This document shows positions 28,098 through 37,887 of a DNA stretch of 64,000 nucleotides, piece by piece; position 1 is the first letter of the stretch, and each line of letters opens with the position of its first letter. The DNA lies in assembly GCA_021654635.1 (NCBI GenBank), contig AP025179.1, positions 4,588,001 to 4,652,000 on the forward strand, written 5' to 3'. The notes beneath the pieces were generated by a model. It was not told the origin of the DNA. It worked only from the letters and a program-made list of their open reading frames with translations, and did no database searches. The DNA is from Mycobacterium kiyosense (GTDB taxonomy: Bacteria > Actinomycetota > Actinomycetes > Mycobacteriales > Mycobacteriaceae). Position numbers and translations under genes: made by a program.

Positions 28098-29378
28098 ATG
28101 ACCACTACCACCGACACAGTCCCCGCTGAGCTCGTCGTCGACTTCGACGTCTACGACCCCGCCTTGGCCGCCCCGAAAGACGTGTTCCAACAGCGAGTTC
28201 AGGAGCTGGCGGCGGTGGGTCCAGTGGTGTACTCCCCGCACTACGGCGGTCACTGGGTGGTCACCCAATACAAGGAAGTCGCGGAGGTGCTGCGCGACCC
28301 CGCCCGATTCTCCAGCTATCCCAACAACCTGGTTCCGCACGGCTTCGGCAAATTCATTCCCCTGGAATACGATCCGCCGCTGCACACGGTGCTCCGGCAT
28401 GCGCTGCAACCACTTTTCAACCCGAACCGCATGAACGCGCTGGAACCCCAGATCCGAGCCATCGTGACGGAGTTGATCGACGGGTTCGCCGCGCGCGGAT
28501 CAGCGGAGTACATATCCGAATTCGCCCACGAGCTGCCGGCGCGGGTTTTCCTGGCGTTGATGGGCTGGCCGTTGCAGGACGCGCCGATGTTCACCGAAGC
28601 GACCGACACCACGCTGCACGGCGTGCCGGGCGGCACCGAAGAGGAGTCCGCGGCAGCCCGGGCCGCCGCGGCCGCGCGGATGATGAATTACTTCGGCGCC
28701 GTGGTCACCGACCGGCGCAACCGCTCGGTCGACGCTTCCGACGTCACCGCATCCATCATCAACAGTTACATCGAAATCGACGGTGAGGTAAGACAATTCA
28801 CCGATGAAGAGCTGTGCAACATCTTCATGCTGTTGCTCATCGCCGGATTGCACACCACCCAGGGGTCGCTGGCCTGGGGCATCATCCATCTGGCCGCTCA
28901 CCCGGACCAGCGGGCAACGCCCGGACCAGCGGGCAACGCTGGTCGCAGATCCCAGCCTGATTCCTGCCGCAGTGGAAGAGGTGCTGCGTATGGAGGCGGC
29001 AGTCTCCATGGGACGCCGGGTGGTGCACGACACCGAACTGGGCGGTGTGCAGCTGCGGGCCGGCGATCAGATGTTGGTCATGCTCGCCGGTGCCAACCGA
29101 GACGGACGGGAGTTCGACAATCCCGACGACGTGCAAGTGAGCCGCACCCCGAACCGGCACCTGTCCTTCGGCACCGGCCCGCACCGATGCCTGGGCTCTC
29201 ATCTGGCCCGCGCCGCGTCGAGCTTCGCATCGCCTTCGAGGAATTGCTGCGTCGGCTGCCCGACATCGAGCCCGATCCCGATCGACCCTCGGTGTCGAAC
29301 ACCGCGCAGGTGCGGGGCGTGCTGGAGTTGCACACGCGCTTCACCCCTGAGGCGCAGCCGGCGCAGCCCACGGCGTGA
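28098..29378 (+). pseudogene. cytochrome P450 paralogue disrupted by a 19-bp tandem duplication and a 5-bp insertion
   Basis: The ATG at 28098 opens a protein closely resembling the P450 at 18208 (shared FDVYDP start, YGGHWV, FGKFIPLE). The I-helix reads AGLHTT with His at the acid position. After HPDQRAT the frame is lost to a tandem duplication (28902-28939). It continues in the next frame through EEVLR (ExxR) and the heme loop [15 protein letters not shown], then shifts back at an extra five bases near 29209-29215. It ends [16 protein letters not shown] at 29378. Corrected length is 418 residues. These lesions are not simple homopolymer errors, so genuine inactivation is plausible. Confidence 0.83.
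28902..28939 (+). repeat. 19-bp perfect tandem duplication inside the second P450
   Basis: The unit CCGGACCAGCGGGCAACGC occurs twice back to back (28902-28920 and 28921-28939). A single copy gives the in-frame sequence [12 protein letters not shown] expected from the paralogue, so the second copy is an insertion of 19 bases and shifts the frame by one. Confidence 0.93.
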
Positions 29379-29478
29379 GCTTCGTTCTAGTACCTGGAGT
29401 TCAGGTCGAACGCCCGAATCTCGTTGTTGGAAAGTGACACTCGGCAGAGTGTGGTCCGGGGAGAAAGCAGGAGACCGC

Positions 29479-30933
29479 GTGCACGTGCATGAAGAATTGC
29501 TGGTCGGTGGCGAGTGGCGCAAACCCGCGTCGAAGGGGCGGATCAGTGTCGTTTGCCCATCCACCGAAGAGGTGATCGGGCAGGTACCCGACGCGGGTGT
29601 CGACGACGTCGACGCCGCGGTGCAGGCCGCCCGCACCGCGTTCGACCAGGGCACCTGGCGGGCTATGACCGTGGCCGAGCGGGCCGACGTACTGGAGCGC
29701 GCGCTGCAGTTGCTCGGCTCGCGCATCGATGAGATCAGCCGACTCGTCACCGCGCAGATGGGCCTGCCGGTCAGCATCGCCGGAATCCAGATCCCGGGCG
29801 CGCTGGACACGGGCCGCTTCTTCCTGCAGGCGGCACAGGCCGATCCGGTCAGCGAGGTCAGGCAGACCCAAACTTGCGCTGCAGCGGTGATCAAGGAACC
29901 GGTGGGCGTGGTGGCGTCGATCGCTCCGTGGAATGGGCCATTCAACATGGCCATCGCCAAAATCATCCCGGCCCTGGTGACCGGGTGCAGCGTGGTCTAC
30001 AAGCCGGCCCCGGAGACGCCGCTGGACGCATTCTTCATCGCCGAGGCATTCACTCAGGCGGGCTTGCCTGCGGGGGTGTTCAACCTGATCACCGGAGACC
30101 GCGAGACGGGGGCCGCCCTGGTCGCGCATCCCGGGATCGACAAGGTCAGCTTCACCGGCTCCACTGCGGCCGGCCGTGAGATCGGCCGGGAGTGCGGCGG
30201 CAGCTTCAAGCGGTTACAGCTGGAACTGGGCGGTAAATCGGCGGCAATCGTTCTCGACGACGCCGACATCGCTGCCACCATGACCGGTCTGGCCATGGGC
30301 TGCTTTTTCAATACCGGTCAGGTGTGCGCGGCCTACAGCCGGGTGCTGCTGCCGGCAAGTCGCTACGACGAATTCGCCGCAGCGTTGGTGGCGACCGCCG
30401 AATCGTTCGTCGTCGGCGATCCGTTCGACCCCGCCACCACGATGGGGCCGCTGGTTTCGGCACGCCAGCGTGACCGGGTGCTGTCCTACATCGAGGCCGG
30501 CAAGAACGAAGGCGCCGTGATCGCCACCGGCGGTGGGATTCCCGCCGGCCTCGAAAAAGGCTTCTACGTCGAACCCACCGTTTTCACCGGCGCGGAGAAC
30601 TCCATGCGAATCTGCCGCGAGGAGATCTTCGGGCCGGTGGTGGCGGTCCTGCGCTACGACAACCTGGAGCAGGCCATCGCGATCGCCAACGACTCCGACT
30701 ACGGCTTGCACGGCGCGGTCTTCACGACCGACCCGGCCCGCGCGGCCGACGTCGCTCGGCGAGTGCGTACCGGGACGTTCAGCGTCAATGCCTTCGTGTA
30801 CAACATCGAAGCGCCTTTCGGCGGGGTGAAAAACTCCGGCATCGGCCGCGACACCGGACCCGAAGCCGTGCAGGCCTACTACGAGTTGAAAACCGTCAAT
30901 CTCGACGCGCCGACCGCCGCAATGTTCAGCTGA
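29479..30933 (+). CDS. aldehyde dehydrogenase family protein
   Basis: The protein has 484 residues. GTG at 29479 has AGGAG five bases upstream; the open frame further upstream is P450 sequence. PWNGPF (Asn152), the NAD-binding FTGSTAAG, Glu249 in LELGGK and the nucleophile Cys283 in NTGQVC form a complete ALDH active site. It oxidises an aldehyde to a carboxylate or CoA-free acid with NAD(P). A retro-aldol step by the neighbouring thiolase-like protein would release an aldehyde or ketone, so it may process that product; this is inference. A paralogue of the same length is at 35252. Confidence 0.92.
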   Translation: MHVHEELLVGGEWRKPASKGRISVVCPSTEEVIGQVPDAGVDDVDAAVQAARTAFDQGTWRAMTVAERADVLERALQLLGSRIDEISRLVTAQMGLPVSIAGIQIPGALDTGRFFLQAAQADPVSEVRQTQTCAAAVIKEPVGVVASIAPWNGPFNMAIAKIIPALVTGCSVVYKPAPETPLDAFFIAEAFTQAGLPAGVFNLITGDRETGAALVAHPGIDKVSFTGSTAAGREIGRECGGSFKRLQLELGGKSAAIVLDDADIAATMTGLAMGCFFNTGQVCAAYSRVLLPASRYDEFAAALVATAESFVVGDPFDPATTMGPLVSARQRDRVLSYIEAGKNEGAVIATGGGIPAGLEKGFYVEPTVFTGAENSMRICREEIFGPVVAVLRYDNLEQAIAIANDSDYGLHGAVFTTDPARAADVARRVRTGTFSVNAFVYNIEAPFGGVKNSGIGRDTGPEAVQAYYELKTVNLDAPTAAMFS

Positions 30934-30939
30934 ACGAGT

Positions 30940-31377
30940 ATGCAGTACAGCTTCCGCACCCACCGCATCTCCGGCGGCATCGGCGCCGACGACCGGTACT
31001 GGGAAGCATTGGAAGAAGGCGTTTTTGAGCTTCCCCGTTGCGCGGACTGCGGACGCTGGGTCTGGCCCGCACACTTTCGCTGCGGGCAGTGCGGCGGCTG
31101 GGAACTGGACTGGGAACCCGTCGATCCAGTCGGCGCCGTGTACGCGTGGACGCGGTGTTGGTATACCTTCGACCGCACCACCGAACGCTCCCCCGACCTC
31201 CCCTACGTCGTTGTCCTGGCCGAGATTCCCGCTGCCGGTGGCGCCCGAGTCACCGGCGTGTTGGATGGCGCTGAGGAGCACTTGCGCATCGGCTCGCCGG
31301 TCCGGGGAAAGATCGACGCGCCATCGGCAAAAGCCAAGGGATACGCGACAATTCGTTGGGAACTGACCGGAGACTGA
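30940..31377 (+). CDS. DUF35 OB-fold/zinc-ribbon protein
   Basis: The protein has 145 residues. The zinc ribbon has Cys34, Cys37, Cys48 and Cys51 (CADC...CGQC). The OB-fold contains PVGAVYAWTRCW, nearly the same as in the DUF35 protein at 21527. It lacks the NTF2-like extension. DUF35 partners bind thiolase-like aldolases and position the acyl-CoA; the next gene, ten bases on, is such a protein. It starts seven bases after the aldehyde dehydrogenase stop. Confidence 0.88.
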   Translation: MQYSFRTHRISGGIGADDRYWEALEEGVFELPRCADCGRWVWPAHFRCGQCGGWELDWEPVDPVGAVYAWTRCWYTFDRTTERSPDLPYVVVLAEIPAAGGARVTGVLDGAEEHLRIGSPVRGKIDAPSAKAKGYATIRWELTGD

Positions 31378-31386
31378 GAACCCGCA

Positions 31387-32565
31387 ATGAGCACGTCGAT
31401 CAACACGATGCTGCGTGGCACAACGGCGGTCGTCGGCATCGGCCAGACACCGTTCTACAAACGTGGAACCTCCGGACAGCCCGCGCTGAAGCTGGCACTG
31501 CGGGCCATCGTGGCGGCGTGCGACGACGCCGGCATCGATCCGGCAGATATCGACGGATTCGTCTCCTACGGCGCCGAACGCAACGACGGGCAACGGATGA
31601 TGCCCGCATTGAACACCAAAGAGCTCCGGTTCGGGGCACTCGTTTGGACCCACGGCGGCGGTATCCCAGGGGCGTTGGGCCTGGCCGCGACCGCGATCGT
31701 AACCGGGCAGGCCGAGGTGGTCGCGGTGTACCGCGCGATGTCCGAAACGGGGGGACAACGCCTGCGGCTGGACGTCGCCCAGGACGACACCCCGGCTCAG
31801 CAATTGGTCAACGGGTTGGACGGGCCCGCCCAAATGTGCGCAATGCGCTCGATGCGGCTGATCGAGGCCGAAGGAGTACCGGCACGCACGTTCCGCGACA
31901 TGGCTTTGGCGTCGTATTTTCACGCGCAGCGCAATCCCGCGGCTGTCGGGCGTGGGACCGAACTCGACGAATCGACATACGCGTCGTCGCGATGGATTTC
32001 AGAGCCCTACCGGCTGTTCGATTGCTCGCGCGAAAACGACGCGGGGGTCGCGGTCATCATGGTCTCCGCGCAGCGGGCCGCCCAGCTGCGCCAGCCGCCG
32101 GCCTATCTGCTCGGCGCACCGATGGGTGCGGCCCGCGACTGGGGCATGCGCGAAGAGAACCAGAACCCGTACTGGTCGGCGGGTTTCCAGGGTGTCGCGG
32201 ACAGGCTGTGGGCCGAAACCGGATTCGGCCCGGGCGACGTCGACGTGGCCCAGATCTACGAAAACATGACCGGCATGGGCGTATCGGCGATCATCGAGCA
32301 CGGCTTCTGCAGCCTGCAAGACGCCGCCGAGTTCATCCGATTCGACAACCTCATCGCTCCCGGTGGTGCGCTGCCGATCAATACCTCCGGCGGCAACCTC
32401 GCCGAAGGCTTCATCCATGGCATGAGTCTGGTGAACGAAGCCGTACGCCAGATCCGCGGCACCTCCACCAATCAGGTTCCCGGGGCCGCGCTGTCGCTGA
32501 TGACCGGCGGGCCCGGCGATCCCGTCGTGTCCACCGCTTTGCTGGGCAGTGCCGACACCCTTTGA
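31387..32565 (+). CDS. thiolase-like protein of the Ltp2/SCP-x type
   Basis: The protein has 392 residues and parallels the gene at 22282: GQTPFYKRGTSG, GIDPADIDGFVSYG, FDCSRENDAGVAVIMV and INTSGGNLAEGFIHG. True thiolase Cys and His motifs are absent. With the DUF35 protein it likely forms a retro-aldolase or related acyl-CoA C-C cleaving complex. It ends the P450-ALDH-DUF35-thiolase operon; the next unit begins after 186 bp that carry another copy of the palindrome. Confidence 0.86.
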   Translation: MSTSINTMLRGTTAVVGIGQTPFYKRGTSGQPALKLALRAIVAACDDAGIDPADIDGFVSYGAERNDGQRMMPALNTKELRFGALVWTHGGGIPGALGLAATAIVTGQAEVVAVYRAMSETGGQRLRLDVAQDDTPAQQLVNGLDGPAQMCAMRSMRLIEAEGVPARTFRDMALASYFHAQRNPAAVGRGTELDESTYASSRWISEPYRLFDCSRENDAGVAVIMVSAQRAAQLRQPPAYLLGAPMGAARDWGMREENQNPYWSAGFQGVADRLWAETGFGPGDVDVAQIYENMTGMGVSAIIEHGFCSLQDAAEFIRFDNLIAPGGALPINTSGGNLAEGFIHGMSLVNEAVRQIRGTSTNQVPGAALSLMTGGPGDPVVSTALLGSADTL

Positions 32566-32605
32566 CTCCGGCGCGTCGGCAGACAGGCTTATTGCCCCAC
32601 ACGGA

Positions 32606-32628
32606 TAAACCTACTAGCATTAGGCAAA
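32606..32628. promoter_or_regulatory. copy of the recurrent palindrome (TAAACCT-N9-AGGCAAA) before the CoA-transferase gene
   Basis: The left arm TAAACCT is identical to the perfect site, with spacer nine; the right arm keeps AGG then diverges. It lies 124 bp before the chosen start of the CaiB-type gene, in an otherwise gene-free 186-bp gap. Confidence 0.55.
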
Positions 32629-32751
32629 TTGTCGGGCGCAACCCGCGGCATCCCGAGCTGGGCTGCCGGCGGCCTGGATCGCGGAGCGCCGCGTCTTGCG
32701 CTCTGGGTTTCTTACCACGCTCGGGGTTCAGTGCAACAGAAAGGGACCGTC

Positions 32752-35271
32752 TTGACATCAATCCCCCCGATGTCCCAGATGTCCCACATTTCCGAGTCAC
32801 GCTTACCGCTAAGCACATTGCGCGTCCTCGACCTCACCGAGGACGCCGCCGAATGGTGCGGCCGAATCCTGGCCGACCTCGGAGCCGAAGTCATCCGCAT
32901 CGAGCCACCCGGCGGCTCTCCGGGACGCCGCGACGACTTCGGGTTCGCGCTGCGCAACGCCAACAAATTCGGGGTGGTCCTCGACCTCGACGATCCCGCC
33001 GGGCGATCCGCATTGCTGGATCTCGCCGCCGACGCCGACATCCTGTTGGAGTCGTTCAGCCGTGAGCAGCTGGAGACCCACGCGTTGACATCGGCGGCGC
33101 TGCTGCAGGCGAACCCCGCCCTGGTGGTCGTGTCGATCACCGACTTCGGGCGCACCGGCCCATACCGTGATCGCGTCGCCACCGAAGATGTGCTCGCCGC
33201 CGCCGGCGGTGTCTTGTCACGGTCGGGGCCACCCGGCGGCACACCGTTGCTGCAGCCCCGGGGGGTGGTGTCGCTGACCGTCGGCGTGAACGCGGCGTTT
33301 GCGGCGCTGGTGGCGTACGTGAAGCGGGTGCGCACCGGCGAGGGCGAGCACGTGGACGTCTCGGCGCTGGAAACGGTGGTCCACGGGTTCGACCCGGGCT
33401 TCGGATCGCAGGGCACCGCGGCCGCCGGCCGATCGGAGACCTTTCCCCGAGGCAGACCCGATGCGGCCAACTACTACCCGATCTACACCTGCGCCGACGG
33501 GCACGTCCGAATCTGCCTGCTGGCCGCTCGGCAATGGCGTGCCATGTTCAACTGGCTGGGCCAGCCCGCCGAGTTCGCCGACCCGCGGTACGACGCGATC
33601 CCCGCCCGCTTCGCGGCCTCCGACCGGCTCAATCCGCTCATCGCCGCACTCTGTGCCGACCGCACCCGCGATGAGCTTGTCGCCGAAGGCACCGCCCGGG
33701 GCATCCCGATCGCCGGCGTGCTGACGGTCGATGAAGTGCTGGCCAGCGACCACTTCTCCGAAACCGGCACGCTGGTAGAGGCCGACATCGCCGACGGCCT
33801 GCGAGCGACGGTGCCGTCCGGTTTCGTGTTCGTCGACCGCGCCCGAGCGGGGTTAGTTCGCCGCGCCCCACGACCCGGCGAGCACAATCACCTGCTGACC
33901 GCTGCCCGCTCGAGTCGACCCGACCACGACCTCGGGTTGCCGGCGCTGCCGCGTGGGGCAGCGCCGTTGAGCGGCCTGCGAATGCTCGACCTGGGTGTGA
34001 TCGTCTTCGGCGCCGAACTCGGCCGCCTGTTCGCAGACCACGGTGCCGACGTCATCAAGGTCGAGAACTCCGCGTTCCCCGACGGCCTACGCCAGACCCG
34101 TAAGGGGGGCGGCATGAACGCGTCCTTCGCCTGGGGACACCGCAACAAACGCGGCCTGGGTCTCGACTTGCGCCATCCCGAGGGAGCCCGCCTCTTCCGC
34201 GAGCTCGCCGCCCAGGCGGACCTGGTCTCCGCGAACTTCAAACCCGGCACGCTGGAAACGCTCGGGTTCAGTCACGCCGAACTGGCCCGGGTGAACCCCC
34301 GCATCGTCGTCACCGACAGCAGCGCATTCGGCAGCCGCGGCCCGTGGCGCAGCCGGATGGGTTACGGGCCGCTGGTGCGCGCGTCCTGCGGACTGTCGGC
34401 GCTGTGGCGAGACACCGACGCGAATCCCGATGAGCCCAGCGCTTATTGCGACGGTTCGACGGTATATCCCGACCACGTCGCCGGGCACGCCGCGGCGGTC
34501 GCGGCGCTCGCGGCGATCATCGGGCGCGGCTCAACCGCGCGCGGCCAGTCAATCGAGGTGCCGCAGGCCGACGTCGCCGTGTATGCCTTGGGTCCCACTC
34601 TGGCGCTGGCCTCGAAGGCCATCGCCTCTGGTCAGCCGGGCAGTGTCGACGCCGAAGGAAACCATCGAGCCGGTCTGGCGCCGGCCGGGGTATTTCCCTG
34701 TGCCGGTGATGACGAATGGTGCGTGATAGCGGTGCGCGACGACGTCGATTGGCGGGCACTGGCCGCGGTGACCGGCCTACCCGACGATCCGGCCTTGAGC
34801 ACTTTTGCCGGGCGCGCCGCCCAGCGCGAGCGGATCGAGGAGCGACTGGCCGGCTGGACCGCAGCGCACGACCCTGTCGACGTAGAAGAAAAGCTGCAGG
34901 CCGTCGGGGTTCCGGCTGCGGCGATGGTGCGCCTGCCCGACGAACTCACCCACCCACAACTAGTGGCGCGGGACTCCTTCCACACCCTGGATCACCCTTT
35001 GCTGAGGAGTCCCATACCGGCCTCGGCGCGCATCGCCCGCTTCTCCACCATTCCGGACCCGGAGCTGCGTCCGGCCCCCGCTCCCGGCGAGCACACGCGG
35101 GAGATTTGCGCGTCGCTGCTTCACCTGGACGCTGACGAGATCGACCGCCTGGTGGATGCCGGGGTGCTGCAGCCGCCGATCGACGAATCCACCTCACCCC
35201 GGCAAGCCGAGAAAGCCGCCGGGGCTCAGCCGGCACGGAAAGGACTCGCCCGTGAGCATCAGCCTGGATAG
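32752..35271 (+). CDS. fused double-domain CaiB/BaiF family CoA-transferase
   Basis: The protein has about 839 residues made of two type-III CoA-transferase domains, beginning LSTLRVLDLTEDAAEWCGR and, near residue 405, LSGLRMLDLGVIVFGAELGR. In the C-terminal domain the catalytic Asp is present (about residue 574, YPDHVAG). In the N-terminal domain the aligned position is Ser (about residue 174). Half-active fused enzymes would transfer CoA between acyl groups without ATP. The TTG at 32752 has AAAGGGA at a good distance; ATG at 32770 is the alternative. The end overlaps the next aldehyde dehydrogenase by 20 bases. Confidence 0.86.
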   Translation: MTSIPPMSQMSHISESRLPLSTLRVLDLTEDAAEWCGRILADLGAEVIRIEPPGGSPGRRDDFGFALRNANKFGVVLDLDDPAGRSALLDLAADADILLESFSREQLETHALTSAALLQANPALVVVSITDFGRTGPYRDRVATEDVLAAAGGVLSRSGPPGGTPLLQPRGVVSLTVGVNAAFAALVAYVKRVRTGEGEHVDVSALETVVHGFDPGFGSQGTAAAGRSETFPRGRPDAANYYPIYTCADGHVRICLLAARQWRAMFNWLGQPAEFADPRYDAIPARFAASDRLNPLIAALCADRTRDELVAEGTARGIPIAGVLTVDEVLASDHFSETGTLVEADIADGLRATVPSGFVFVDRARAGLVRRAPRPGEHNHLLTAARSSRPDHDLGLPALPRGAAPLSGLRMLDLGVIVFGAELGRLFADHGADVIKVENSAFPDGLRQTRKGGGMNASFAWGHRNKRGLGLDLRHPEGARLFRELAAQADLVSANFKPGTLETLGFSHAELARVNPRIVVTDSSAFGSRGPWRSRMGYGPLVRASCGLSALWRDTDANPDEPSAYCDGSTVYPDHVAGHAAAVAALAAIIGRGSTARGQSIEVPQADVAVYALGPTLALASKAIASGQPGSVDAEGNHRAGLAPAGVFPCAGDDEWCVIAVRDDVDWRALAAVTGLPDDPALSTFAGRAAQRERIEERLAGWTAAHDPVDVEEKLQAVGVPAAAMVRLPDELTHPQLVARDSFHTLDHPLLRSPIPASARIARFSTIPDPELRPAPAPGEHTREICASLLHLDADEIDRLVDAGVLQPPIDESTSPRQAEKAAGAQPARKGLAREHQPG

Positions 35272-36706
35272 ACATTCGGTCTTCATCGGCGGCACGTGGG
35301 TGGCCGCGTCCGCGTCGACCGCCGAGGTGCTGGAAGCGGCTACCGGCAAGGTGCTGGGCAGCGTGGCACTGGCCGGAACCGCTGACGTCGACGCTGCGGT
35401 GAGCGCCGCGGCGGCGGCGCTGCGGGGTCCGTGGGGGGCCACTTCCGGGATGGAGCGTGCCGAGCTGATGCGTCGGATGGCCGCGTCGCTGCAAGCACGG
35501 GCCAAGGACACCGCCGAATTGGTCAGCCGCGAAAACGGCATGCCACGCCGGCTTTCCCTGGGCGCCAACGGCTACTTTCCGTCCATCGCGCTGGACTACT
35601 ACGCCGGCCTGGCCCAGCACATCGACGATGAAGACGAGCGGCCGGGCGCGCTCTCACACGTTACTGTCCGCCGCGAGCCGATCGGGGTGGTCGCCGCGGT
35701 GATCCCGTGGAACTATCCGATGAGCCTGGCCGCGATGAAGATCGCCCCCGCGCTGGCCGCCGGCTGCACCATCGTCCTCAAGCCGCCGCCGGAAACCGCC
35801 CTCGACGCTTTCGCGTGGGCGGAGGCGGCGCTGGAGGCCGGCCTACCCGCCGGCGTGCTCAACGTCATTCCGGGCGGGCGGGAGAGTGGTGCCGCCCTGA
35901 TCAGTCATCCCGGGGTCGACAAGGTCGCCTTCACCGGCTCCACCGCCGCCGGCCGCGCTATCGGCGAGATCTGCGGTCGGCTGCTGCGGCCCGTCACGCT
36001 CGAGCTGGGCGGCAAGTCCGCGGCGATCATCGCCGACGATGCCGAGCTGGACGCTTTCGTAGCGGCGCTGCCCGACATCTGTCTGCCCAACAACGGACAG
36101 ACCTGCCATGCCGCCACCCGCATCTTGGCACCCGCCTCGCGGTACGCCGAGATCGTCGACGCAGTGACCGACACGGTCGGCGCGTTGCGCATCGGCGACC
36201 CACTGGACAAAGCCACTCAGATCGGGCCCATGGTCAGCGCGGCCCAGCGCGGCCGCGTCCTCGATTACATCGAAACCGGCAGGGCAGGCGGGGCGCGTCT
36301 CACGACCGGGGGCGGCACGCCCGCCGATCAATCCGTGGGCTGGTTCGTCGAGCCCACAGTCTTCGCCGACGTCGACAACGCGATGACAATCGCCCGCGAA
36401 GAGATCTTCGGGCCGGTGCTGTGCGTGCTGCCCTACGCCGACGACGACGAGGCCGTCGCGATCGCCAACGACTCCGACTACGGGCTCGGTGGCACGGTGT
36501 GGACGACCGACCCGGAACGGGGCGCGACGCTGGCGGCCCGGATGCGCACCGGGTCGGTGGGAATCAACCACTACGCCCTGGACGTGGTCGGCCCGTTCGG
36601 CGGCGTCAAATCCAGCGGCGTGGGTCGCGAACTGGGTCCCGAGGGCCTGGCGCCGTACGTGGCGCTCAAATCGGTCTACCGGCCCCCGGTCAGGGAGAAC
36701 CGTTGA
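35252..36706 (+). CDS. aldehyde dehydrogenase family protein
   Basis: The protein has 484 residues from a GTG inside the CoA-transferase end, preceded by [29 protein letters not shown] with the general-base Glu, and NNGQTC with the catalytic Cys show a complete ALDH. Length and layout match the paralogue at 29479. It is followed by a thiolase-like gene starting at a TTG overlapping its stop. The likely role is oxidation of an aldehyde produced by side-chain cleavage. Confidence 0.92.
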   Translation: MSISLDRHSVFIGGTWVAASASTAEVLEAATGKVLGSVALAGTADVDAAVSAAAAALRGPWGATSGMERAELMRRMAASLQARAKDTAELVSRENGMPRRLSLGANGYFPSIALDYYAGLAQHIDDEDERPGALSHVTVRREPIGVVAAVIPWNYPMSLAAMKIAPALAAGCTIVLKPPPETALDAFAWAEAALEAGLPAGVLNVIPGGRESGAALISHPGVDKVAFTGSTAAGRAIGEICGRLLRPVTLELGGKSAAIIADDAELDAFVAALPDICLPNNGQTCHAATRILAPASRYAEIVDAVTDTVGALRIGDPLDKATQIGPMVSAAQRGRVLDYIETGRAGGARLTTGGGTPADQSVGWFVEPTVFADVDNAMTIAREEIFGPVLCVLPYADDDEAVAIANDSDYGLGGTVWTTDPERGATLAARMRTGSVGINHYALDVVGPFGGVKSSGVGRELGPEGLAPYVALKSVYRPPVRENR

Positions 36707-37887
36707 CCGCAGCCATCGTCGGCCTGGGCATGACGGAGCTGGGCAAGGTCTATGGGCGGTCGTCGACCGCGTTGGCTGCCGAGGCTGTCCAGCGGGCGGT
36801 CGGTGACGCGGGGCTGGGGCTGCGCGACCTGGACGGTCTGCTCGTCAGTGCCGGCGTCAAGCAGGACGTCGGGGTGGGACTTGCCGCGGTGTTGAGTCTG
36901 GGCGAGCTGAATTTGCTGGCCCAGGTCAACGCATTTGGCGCCACCGCCGGGGCGATGGTCGCACACGCCGTGCAGGCCATCGAAGCCGGCGTGGCCACCA
37001 CGGTGGCTTGCGTTTTTGCGGACTCGCCTTTGAAGCCCGACCGCTCGGCGGGCGCGTCGTGGCGCTCGCCCAATCGGTTGGGCAGTGCCGGCACCGCGGC
37101 GCGCGGGTTGGCCGGCTGGTCGCTGGCCTCCGGCGCGGTCAACCCCAACATCCTGTATGCGTTGTGCGCACGGCGGCACATGCAGGCATACGGCACCACC
37201 TCGCGGCAGCTCGGCGAGATCGCGGTCGCTCAGCGCGCCTGGGCCGCAGGCAATCCCGTTGCGCAGCTACGCGATCCACTGACGATCGAGGAGCATCAAG
37301 AGTCGCGGTGGATCGCCGAACCCTTGCATCTGCTGGATTGTTGTCTGGTCAGCAACGGCGCCATCGCCGTGGTTGTCACCGCGGCGGACCGGGCGGCCGA
37401 CCTCCCCCACCCACCCGTCCACGTCTGGGGGTACGGGCAGGCGCATGCGCCACGCCGGATGCAGGCCGGCTCGCAGTGGGGTCTGGTCACCCCGGCCGCG
37501 CGGTCGGGACCGCAGGCGATGCGGATGGCCGGCATCGGGGTCGACGATGTCGACATCGCGCAGTTGTACGACTGCTACACGTACACGGTGTTGGTCACCC
37601 TCGAGGACTACGGATTCTGCGCCAAAGGGGAAGGCGGCGAGTTCGTCTCAGACGGCAGACTCGCTCCCGGGGGCAAGCTCGCGTGCAACACCGGCGGCGG
37701 GCAACTGTCGTCGTACTACATGTGGGGCATGACTCCGCTGTCGGAGGCGATCATCCAAGCGCGCGGCGACGGCGAAGCACGCCAAGCCCCCCGCAATGAC
37801 GTGGTGCTGGTCAGCGGGAACGGCGGCATCCTCGAACACCACTCCACCCTGGTGCTCAGCCCGCATCGACGCGGGGCCGCGGCATGA
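36703..37887 (+). CDS. thiolase-like protein of the Ltp2 type
   Basis: The protein has 394 residues. The TTG start overlaps the ALDH stop (TTGA) and follows AGGGAG. The longer open frame back to 35707 lies in the ALDH gene. QLYDCYTYTVLVTLEDYGFC and GGGQLSSYYMWGMTP are classic Ltp2-like segments, with Tyr residues where the other two thiolase-like proteins of the window have Phe and Asn neighbours. True thiolase nucleophile motifs are missing. It is paired with the DUF35 gene at 37884 by a four-base overlap. It is the best candidate of the three for a working steroid-type aldolase. Confidence 0.86.
   Translation: MTAAIVGLGMTELGKVYGRSSTALAAEAVQRAVGDAGLGLRDLDGLLVSAGVKQDVGVGLAAVLSLGELNLLAQVNAFGATAGAMVAHAVQAIEAGVATTVACVFADSPLKPDRSAGASWRSPNRLGSAGTAARGLAGWSLASGAVNPNILYALCARRHMQAYGTTSRQLGEIAVAQRAWAAGNPVAQLRDPLTIEEHQESRWIAEPLHLLDCCLVSNGAIAVVVTAADRAADLPHPPVHVWGYGQAHAPRRMQAGSQWGLVTPAARSGPQAMRMAGIGVDDVDIAQLYDCYTYTVLVTLEDYGFCAKGEGGEFVSDGRLAPGGKLACNTGGGQLSSYYMWGMTPLSEAIIQARGDGEARQAPRNDVVLVSGNGGILEHHSTLVLSPHRRGAAA

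Noticed and set aside
28804..30933. A 709-residue P450-ALDH fusion
   Set aside because: The join is only an open frame across the P450 frame break. P450 sequence is out of frame upstream of the GTG at 29479, which has its own AGGAG site.
35707..37887. A 726-residue thiolase-like protein with a long N-terminus
   Set aside because: The extra N-terminus is the ALDH gene read in another frame; TTG at 36703 overlaps its stop with a good ribosome site.
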